From: Emydura subglobosa | Lineage: Eukaryota > Chordata > Testudines > Chelidae | Assembly (NCBI GenBank): GCA_007922225.1 | Contig: ML679969.1 | Span: 16,551,999 to 16,615,998 of the forward strand | DNA length: 64,000 bases | Reading direction: 5' to 3' | Part shown: piece by piece, positions 56,601 through 64,000 of the stretch | How the letters are laid out: every line of letters begins with the position of its first letter | Position numbering within the stretch: the stretch's first letter is position 1 | Notes under the pieces: generated by a model | What the model saw: the letters and a program-made list of their open reading frames with translations, nothing else | What the model was told of the DNA's origin: nothing | Databases searched by the model: none | Translations under genes and position numbers: made by a program

Positions 56601-59600
56601 ACCTGAAGCATAGGAGGGATTTTGTCCCATTCATTCTTCATTGGATTGTAAACATCCACTTCAGCGGAGTCATCTCTGCAGAAGAAAGAAAAACCTTTTC
56701 AGAGAGCTATAAAGGCTCCTCCCCATTTTATCAAGCACAGGAGAAAATAGCATCTGAAGTGCTGCATTAGCACTTTTGCTTCCACCCTGTCACATTCACA
56801 AACTCATGTGCACACTGATCAAATGACACTTCCACCAAGACATAAGACATGGCGCACACACTATACTCCAATATCTGGCTTCTATATGGCAGCATCAATG
56901 GCTAGCCCAGAAATCAATGGATCGGCATAGTCTTTGGTGCTGAAGAGCTCTGTACTACGAGTGGGCTGCATCTTTATGCCTAAGAAGTCTCCTCACTGCT
57001 TGTGAACAGGTGCTTGTGTTCAAAGAACTGGAATAGCACTTTCTTGCTTCTCCAAAGTCAAAACTGCACTTAAAAAAATTCTGATGGAATCTGATTTTTA
57101 AAAGATTACTCAGTTGGACAAACTAGTTGGGTGCAGTAAACTGTACATTGGAGACAGAAAGAGCCCAGAACACCCATGCTGTGTTTCTGCCTCTCACTGC
57201 ATACGAGTGTCCCACGGTTATTCAGCCCTGGTACATGCGCAAGACAGGGAGCTAAATTATTTGTTTTATAAATAGTACCTAGAAGCCCCACTGTGCTATG
57301 CTGATAACTGCAGGCCAACCCTAAATATGTTATTTAAATTTAATTATTTTCAAAATTTGCACTTTTCGATCCCACTACGGATTAATTTCCTCTAAATCTG
57401 TACCTGATAAAACAACCTGTCTTTGGTGATATGAGTGCTCAAGAACATCTTAGAAAAATAACTGATATTTTGGGGTGACTTAAACCTCTCCCCACCTAAA
57501 ATTAACATAAAAAGGATCCCTGTTGGACTGAGACTTCAGCCAGTGACAAGTTTAGATGGAGGGTGGGTGGAAGGATAGAGAGAGGTCTGTAATGGAAGAA
57601 CTGACAGCAGCAATCCCACAAGGCTTCTTTTACCCATTCCACTCATAAAACAGGAGTGTGACAGCAACAGGTGAGGGATTATTCTGACACAGAAATGCAA
57701 TTTGCTGACATAAGAATGTGGAGAGTACAAGGTCAGGGCAGTGACAGCAGTTCTTAAAGTAAATCCAAGGAAGTCCTAACAAGAATGAAGTTGGAAGACT
57801 ACCTAAAATACAGAAACTTCTACTTAGTTCAACCACTAATTAATCTGAGCTTCTATTTTAACTGAATCAGTCTTAAGAACTAAATTAGCTGAATGTAAAG
57901 TAAAAACTATGTATTAGGATCCATTTCAATTGGTATAGGCATTTTTTATTGGATAATTCAATCTCTGGCTATAAAGTCCTTTTATTAAAGTTAAAAATTT
58001 GAATGGGAGAAGAAAAATGAGTCCAAGACAATTAGAACTGGGTGTTGTGTTTTTCAGATATTGTTACTGGCTTTCCAAGAACTACCGTTTCCTGTGCAAT
58101 CTACAACAAGCACTCCAGTGATGACAGCGATAACAAGATCATCTGCTTATTCCAATCAAAGTGATAGCAAAAGAGTTTTAGGAAATAAGAGGAAGGCAAA
58201 GTAAATCTTCGCAGACCACCTAGAGCAGCATCTTCCCTGATGGCAATCCATTTAGCAGCCATCATGCTTATGCAATGGTCTGCTTCGTATACAGCAAAAC
58301 CCAGGTTTCTGAACTATAGTTATTATTAGTTAAAAACAGAGTGGATTTATTTAAATCAAAGCAATTTAAATAATTGATTTTAATCGGCAAGCAGGAAACC
58401 TTGATTTAAATCAAGGATTTTAATTTTGTTTTGCATTTGTACTTGTTAGTTATTTTCCTAAAAAAAGTTGATTCTCACTGGTTGGTAACCATTAAAACAT
58501 GTTGATTTGTAACTAAATATAACCTTTACACTAAATTTGGTGCTTCTTTTTGTTAACCAGGAGGATTCACTATATTGATACACTTTATATTTGCTTAAAT
58601 AAAGTGTAACTTACATTTATTCAGACTCTTAAATTTTACATTTTTAATTATGCTAGATGATAATTAATTTTTTGCTTGTGATTAGTGTCGAGCTTAATTT
58701 GGAAATTCTGATTCAATAAAAAAGTGCACAAAATCAGCATTTTAATTCTGTATTAGTTAAATAAAACTACCTTAAATACACAGATACATAAGAAAAATGC
58801 ACATCAAAATATGTTCTGTATTACTGATTTATTAAAACAAAGTATTATCCGTAGTTAGTGAACTGAACTGATTATTTCTGGTCACTGCTGTCTTTTAACA
58901 TTTTAGAACTGGTTGATCTCAACCTCTCACACCCAGTTTTTATGTACAGATTGGAAGAAGAAAACAAGCTTTTCTGCTTTTTCCAACTTCCAATTCATTT
59001 ATTAACTTTGACTGAACAAGTCATAGAACTGAACGCAGAAAATACTCTCAGCATCTGCAGAAGATCCTCCTACTGTCAAAAGCTGATTTACCACTTCAAC
59101 AAACTTTGGTTACATATAGAGGGAGGAAGAGGAGGAGAGACACACGGGACGGGACGACACGACACAATATTACTTACCTTACAAAGTACATAAGTCCATT
59201 AAGAGTCACAGTTTTTGGTGCAAAAGACCATGGAGGCAGCTGTCCACAGTTCACTAGGGACCACAAATCAGTTTCAGGGTCATAGCATTGTATAACCATG
59301 GATTCTTTGCCTGCTAGAGAGCCAATAGCAAAGAGTTTGCCACGACAGGATGTGGTAGAACAGTTGTCCATTGGGTACAACATAGGCTGCAAAGCCTCCC
59401 AGGCATCTATGGAGTGGTCATAACGTTCTGTGCTGTCTGAGGCTATAATATACAACAGTCCATCCAAGACTGTAGAGCTGTGGTATTCTCTTGCTTTCAA
59501 CATTGGAGACACTTCTGTCCACTCATTCACACTGGAATTGTATTTCCAAACACAGTCATAGAGCCTTGACCCATCTGATCCTCCTACAGAAGAGAGTGCA

Positions 59601-62600
59601 TTTCAGAAGTAAATATTTTGGAATGTGGGGAGGAAGACAGAGGAGGGGTTTTATGTAATAACTCAGTCCTTTATTAGGTATTCAGAAATGTTACTACATT
59701 CCAATAATATAACAAATGTTGCTATTTCCCCAGCCTACTTGTTACTAAAATATTCAGGTACAGGAGGAAAATGGAAGTTTGTTTCTCAACAATTTCAAAG
59801 CTAATGGTACCGCTCAACCTCAAATTTGTTTGGAAATTTCCAAACAGGCCTGTAAATTTGTCTCCCATTTACTCAGAGATTCCTTCGTGTGGTGCCCAGA
59901 CCAAACCTGTATTATCAGCTTAAAATAAGTATCCCAGGTTTGGCTAACTTATTAACCATTTCCTCCCTTTCCTATTTACAGCCTCCACTATACTCCTGAC
60001 AAGAGGCCTTGGAGCTGGTGACCCAATATGGAGCAACTTTCGACAATGATTAGCCAGCAAAGGAGTCCAATTAACACTTCTAAATAGCTGACAACTATAT
60101 CAGTGGAGCAAACTTAGCATGCAAGCTCCACAAACCAAAGAACAACCTGATATACCTGACCCAACTTCACTACTGCTAATCATACAAAAATCTATTTCTA
60201 AGCTTTCTCTTTGCATCTTCTTTCCTCTGAGCTAAAACTGTAATGCGAAATACAAAACCGTTATCCAGGCGTCTTCAGTGACAACAGATCCTGTATGCAA
60301 GTACATGACTCTTGGAAGAAGTCAACAACCACAACAAAGTGTGTGACAAAATGCTTGGCATCCAGAATTCCAGGTCAATATTAAATTGTTTTTGAATACT
60401 ACCATAACTTACTTTCTTTGGCTGCAGAAGTGTTAATACAAAATTATTCCGTTTTAGCACATCATCATGTTTATGACATCACTTAAACCATAGCCATGCT
60501 TTTTGTTAAGTCGGAGATTGAACAGCTTTCCGTTCACTTAGGCGTGGTCTACACTAACAACACTATCGATATAACTATGTCTGTTAGGGGTGTGAATTTT
60601 GATGACATGTTTATATGGTAAAAGACCTAGTCTAGATGCAGTTATACAGGTAAAAAGATGTCTCATACATTATCACTTATTTCAGTTTGGATCCCTTGAC
60701 ACTGGTATAACTGGGGGTGAGAGGTTACTGCTTTATATTGGTATAGTTAAAGTGGCAAACTTGACAAATTGTCAAGAGCCAGGGAGTACACTAGAGAAAG
60801 AAACAACTTTTGCCCTTCAATAACAAATACACTGCTGTGCCAAGCTCAATGGCTCTCAATGCTATTTAAAGTCTAGAGTATCAGAGGACTTTCTGGTATG
60901 TTTCTACCTTGAGTGTACATGGTATACTTTGTGCTGCACCCTGTGTTATTTACTTTTCTCTAGGTTCTGCTTTTCTTAAGTGCTCTCTCACAGGAGGAAT
61001 TTCAAAACCATCTGAAATCAGATCCTACCCTGTTGTCTTGAGCAGACAGTTGGGAAGTTACACCAACATGGCTCTTGAAATGCTGTCTACATACTCAGTA
61101 ATATTAGTCATTATGAATAAGCTGCCAGTCTGAGATCAGCTACTAAATCCATCCCAAAATGAGAATAACTGCAGGAAAATCCCTATTGCAAAATGAAAAC
61201 CTGCATTTATGCCATAAACATCTACAAAGAACTTTAGAAACAGTTCATCTGTGAAAAACCAAGAACTAGGGTAGGAAACCTAATATTTTCATTACAAATT
61301 TAAACCTTAATGTAACCACAAAGTGGAAGAGTCTCCTGAATGATGGACCCCACACATTAAAAATGAAATGTTCCAGAGGTTCCTTCTCCACGTAATCAAG
61401 TAAATCATGTACAAAGTTGCATGCATACTTATTTTCCTGCTCATTTCTGAGTCTGAAGCTTATTAGCAACTCAGAACAAATCTGATCTATGAAGCAGGTT
61501 ATAATTCCTAGCAGAATAAAAAAACTGTTTTGGTTTTATCCACACTGCACTGGCCTGTATCTAGAACCAGCCATAGAGCCCTGTGGTCTGTCAAAATAAA
61601 CACACAGACAAATACTTTTACACAGACTTGTACACAAGCCTCCAAACAGAACAAAGTGTTACTGCATTGTGGAGACGCTGAGGTCCCTTTGAAACAGGCT
61701 GATGGAATGCCCATCTGTTTATAACATATACAACACACTCGCAACATTTTCAGAGAAACCAAGGAATCATTTCCCCTGGCATTTAGCATAATAACAGAAC
61801 TGTTTCCATCTCTTTACAAGAGACGCCCAAATTACGAAAGCACATCTCCCTTCAAGGAATCATTAATCTCTAAACACAGAACAAGTCATGCTTAGCCTAT
61901 CCCGGGACTGATGGCAACGGAAAGAGCGAACAGTTTTATAAACCTACTAATGTTCTGAAGTTAGAGAACTCAGTTCTGGCCTCTCCTACAGCTTTGCTGA
62001 TGCCCCTTGATCCCTAACCTAAAGCACCCTCCCCTCCCTTGCTGGACCTGGGCTCCATCCAGACTAATGCCCCGCCATGGCCCTTTCCCCAGACAACACC
62101 CCACAGGACATTAGATCCAACGCTCCCCTGTCCTTACCAGTCACATAGATGTCATTGCCCAACGCCGCTATGCTGTACCCGCCGCCCAGGTGCTCAGGAA
62201 ACTCGGCTAGGTAGCGCCAGTGCCCTGTGCGTGGGTTGTAACAATCAACAGTGACTAGCTCATCGCAATCCCGGTCGCAACCACCGATGAGGACCAGAAT
62301 CTCTGCCAGGCCGGTGGAGGGTCGTGGCCGCATGCGAGCACATGGCCCCTGGTCATGCCGGTCGTAGCGGGCCGCCTGGAAGTCGCGGGCCTCCCGCAGG
62401 AGGCGCAGGCAGGGCTGGCAGCATGCCACCAGGGGCTCACCCTCCACATGAGCCAGCAAGTAAAAACGGCGCACGAAGGGCAAGCGCACATGGGCTAGTA
62501 GTTGTGGTAGCAATGGGGCCCGGGCCACTGGGTCGGCACGCACCCAACGAAGTGCCAGCTGGAAGGCAGCCTCCTCCTTGGGCACGCATAGCTCATCATC

Positions 62601-63155
62601 CCGAAGGTAGGAGATGAGCCGTGCCAGTGGCAGCCGCTCCAGCTGCGCGCCCAGCTCGCCCACATGGCGCAGTACAAAACGGTGTGCAGCAGCTGCTAGG
62701 GCTGGACAAGCAAAGGCCTCCGCAAAGTCCTGCATATCCAGCGCATTGGCCGGCTCCAGCTGCCGGGCCAGCCAAGCGCCGCACGTGTCCTTCACAGCTG
62801 GAAACTGCAGCAGGTCAGCAGCACGCAGGAGCCGCTCCGCAATGTCAGGGCCCAGCCGTCCCACCCGGCCGGTGTAGGCGAAGTCGAGCAGCAGCGCCAG
62901 ACACTCAGGGTCCACCCCGTGTAGTCGCACCCGCTCAGCCCGGGATTCCCGCAGTGACCCACCAAACATGGCACGGAAGTAGCCAGAAGCTGCAGCCAGC
63001 ACAGCTCGATGCGCCCCGAACTCACAGCCCCCAGCTACCACTGTTACATCCAGCAGGCTCCGCTCAGAGCGCAGTGCGCTCAGACCCCGCAGCAGTGCCA
63101 CAGCATGTGCTGGTTCTCCGGGACCCCCGCCTCCTCCTGTTGGACTCGGTTCCAT
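53601..63155 (-). CDS. KLHL21: KLHL21, BTB-BACK-Kelch adaptor of CUL3 ubiquitin ligase
   Basis: Substrate adaptor that recruits CUL3 to Aurora B during cytokinesis (known for the mammalian protein). Coding exons in transcript order: 62138-63155, 59178-59583, 56603-56675, 53601-53894. They sum to 1791 nt, 596 aa plus stop; human has 597. The first exon encodes a Gly-rich N terminus, BTB domain (about residues 15-125, with [19 protein letters not shown]), BACK domain (about 130-240) and the first Kelch repeat. The remaining exons complete a six-bladed Kelch propeller ending [10 protein letters not shown]. The last 25 or so residues differ from human. Splice sites are GT-AG and all exons are open. 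Introns hold a CR1 fragment, MITEs and a foldback element. Confidence 0.97.
54340..54620. repeat. Degenerate MITE-like repeat with GTCGATC/GATCGA blocks
   Basis: Contains CAGATCGATTTAGTGAAG, AAGTCGATCTAATAAAACCA and CAGTGCAGACCAGGTCTAAG, features of a turtle GTCTACACT-ended MITE (from memory) in diverged form. KLHL21 intron 3, just left of the MITE at 54663. Confidence 0.4.
54663..54941. mobile_element. MITE with GGCTATGTCTACAC-type inverted ends
   Basis: The left end TGGCTATGTCTACACTG pairs with the inverse of the right end, AGGCTATTTCTACCCTA. The left 60 bases closely match the MITE at 18304 (CTGCAGCTGCACCACTGTAA), so the two are one family. Confidence 0.65.
54955..56160 (+). mobile_element. 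CR1 LINE ORF2 fragment, degraded
   Basis: Starts near 'TCAGCAGGGCCTGATGAAAT'. It encodes recognisable CR1 reverse transcriptase pieces, including PQGSVLG and NIFINELD at about 55585-55650. The catalytic F-A-D-D box is FVNN here, so both aspartates are lost. A small element interrupts it at 55098-55205 and the foldback element at 56163 cuts off the rest. Confidence 0.85.
55098..55205. mobile_element. Small inverted-end element inserted in the CR1
   Basis: About 108 bp not expected in CR1, bounded by GTATAGTGGAGGTGCTGGGA and the inverse of GTTCCAGCATCTATAC. The CR1 text resumes directly after it (CCAGATGACTGGAAAAGTGC). A clean target duplication was not established. Confidence 0.5.
56163..56350. 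mobile_element. Foldback (snapback) palindromic element
   Basis: Nearly the whole 188 bp folds on itself around 56265. ATTAATGTAGT and ACTACATTAAT flank a 7-base loop. Outward, CTAGTGTG, ACTAAAAGTT and the ends GGGTGTAAATT / AATTTATACCC pair too. One arm has about 17 extra bases. It abuts the broken end of the CR1 fragment. Confidence 0.8.
58335..58880. repeat. AT-rich repeat with GATTTAAATC palindromes
   Basis: Several ATTTAAATC/GATTTAAAT blocks, including a perfect 18-bp palindrome CCTTGATTTAAATCAAGG at 58399-58416, followed by long A/T-rich sequence. Similar 'gatttaaatc' repeats are common in vertebrate genomes; the family is not identified. KLHL21 intron 2. Confidence 0.5.
60538..60765. 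mobile_element. Partial MITE, GTGGTCTACACTA end
   Basis: Left end TTAGGCGTGGTCTACACTAA followed by ATAACTATGTCTGTTAGGGG and GTGTGAATTTTGATGACA, as in turtle GGTCTACACTA MITEs (from memory). The right end is not recognisable. KLHL21 intron 1. Confidence 0.45.
62138..63155 (-). CDS. KLHL21: KLHL21 first coding exon, BTB, BACK and start of Kelch
   Basis: Opens [15 protein letters not shown] at 63155 and ends inside YVTG, the split Gly codon at donor GTAAGGA. The open frame continues about 27 bases upstream without an ATG, ending in an acceptor-like TTCTCTGCAG just before ACCTATCATGG. Confidence 0.95.
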
Positions 63156-64000
63156 GATAGGTCTGCAGAGAAGGCAATACACAGCAGGTTAGTGCAGTGC
63201 TTCTCGGGTGTCCACAGCCCCTAAAGGACCAGGCCTGGCCTGGTCCAGCACTACCTCCATGTGGCTCCCACTCCCAATCCCAAGTCATCTACCCCCTCCT
63301 TAACTCCTGGTGGCCCACTGGGCCCAGGCAGGGTTCAAAGGCAGAGTCCACAGTTTATAGTATACCCTCCCTCCTCACCTCCCACCCTCACACATAGGGA
63401 CAGCTGCTCTAGTTTAGAATACTCCTGTCAACAGGAAGAAGGGGCCTCCTTAACTGATTCCACACCAGCTGGGAGACTCAGTTTAAACAGGGCTCTGTAG
63501 AAACCACAGGGACTTGGAAAGCTTTTCTCTGCAGTGAGGGGAGGGCTTCTGGATAATTTCTTTGTCCTCACACATACACACTTAGCAGAGCCTGGTGGAA
63601 GAGCCTCACACTTGAAAATCAAGGCAGGTGAAAGACCTGCTCTGATTTTTTTTTTTTTTTTTTTTTAAATATTGAGGATGTTCAAGGTTGTTTGAAAACA
63701 GGTCTGGCATGTAGTTTTCAGTTTATCCACACACATGGTCTCAATTCCCTCTAGTACAAACTTCGCTGGGGAAGAAGAAGAAGATAAATGCACAGTACAC
63801 ATATCTGTCACTGTTCTACTAGCCTTTCTAGTTTCAAATATGTGTTTTGTTTGAATGCAACTCTTTGCCTCTTCATTCCAATCCAATCCACTCTCTAAAG
63901 ACGCTTTTGGGGATTGGTTTTTACGGTCAGAATTTAGTAAAGGAAGAAATGAACATTACAGTAAGTAATAGTTATTTAAATGACAATGAAAACAAATAGA
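63156..64000. other. KLHL21 5' flank
   Basis: Not CpG-rich, unlike a normal KLHL21 promoter. No coding exon is seen. A T21 run lies at 63646-63666. Either the promoter is CpG-poor here or a noncoding first exon lies upstream. Confidence 0.5.

Noticed and set aside
62621..63157. 178-codon plus-strand frame over KLHL21 exon 1
   Set aside because: Antisense shadow of a GC-rich coding exon.

Overview
The window is vertebrate nuclear DNA with long introns, GT-AG splice sites, CpG-rich promoters and many old repeats. The repeat mix (CR1 LINE pieces, a DIRS-type tyrosine-recombinase retrotransposon, tRNA-derived SINEs with MIR-like tails, GTCTACAC-ended MITEs) points to a sauropsid, most likely a turtle. 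A crocodilian is the main alternative. No species can be named from the sequence alone.

Four protein-coding genes were rebuilt exon by exon, and every reading frame closes. They are NOL9 (minus, 12 coding exons, 7869-19803, 661 aa), TAS1R1 (plus, 6 exons, 21624-28983, 856 aa), ZBTB48/TZAP (plus, 10 coding exons, 38547-48880, 700 aa) and KLHL21 (minus, 4 coding exons, 53601-63155, 596 aa). Order and orientation match human 1p36.31, so this is an ancient syntenic block. The genes are functionally unrelated: rRNA processing, umami/amino-acid taste, telomere-length control and a CUL3 ubiquitin-ligase adaptor. NOL9 and TAS1R1 are head to head, with about 1.8 kb between start codons. ZBTB48 and KLHL21 converge on a 4.7 kb interval that should hold the KLHL21 3' UTR.

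Layout: 1-685, unassigned flank. 686-6963, a nearly full-length DIRS-like element on the minus strand with inverted terminal repeats, an internal complementary region, a broken gag and RT/RNase H, and an open tyrosine recombinase. 6964-7868, NOL9 3' flank. 7869-19803, NOL9. 19804-21623, CpG-rich NOL9 promoter, a GC minisatellite and the TAS1R1 5' flank. 21624-28983, TAS1R1, with a 400-base assembly gap in intron 5. 28984-37420, repeat-rich intergenic DNA with an LTR-like block, a CR1 3' end, MITEs and a hAT-type MITE with a perfect 8-bp target duplication. 37430-38546, ZBTB48 CpG island, noncoding exon 1 and intron 1. 38547-48930, ZBTB48. 48931-53600, KLHL21 3' side. 53601-63155, KLHL21, whose introns carry a CR1 fragment, MITEs and a foldback element. 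63156-64000, KLHL21 5' flank.

I found no clearly new biological system. The observations most worth a second look are the DIRS element with its legible circle-junction region, the low-complexity expansion in the TAS1R1 ligand-binding domain, the paired TCTCGCGAGA-type promoter sites of NOL9, the possible 5' UTR intron of KLHL21, and a weak hint of unassigned exons between TAS1R1 and ZBTB48.
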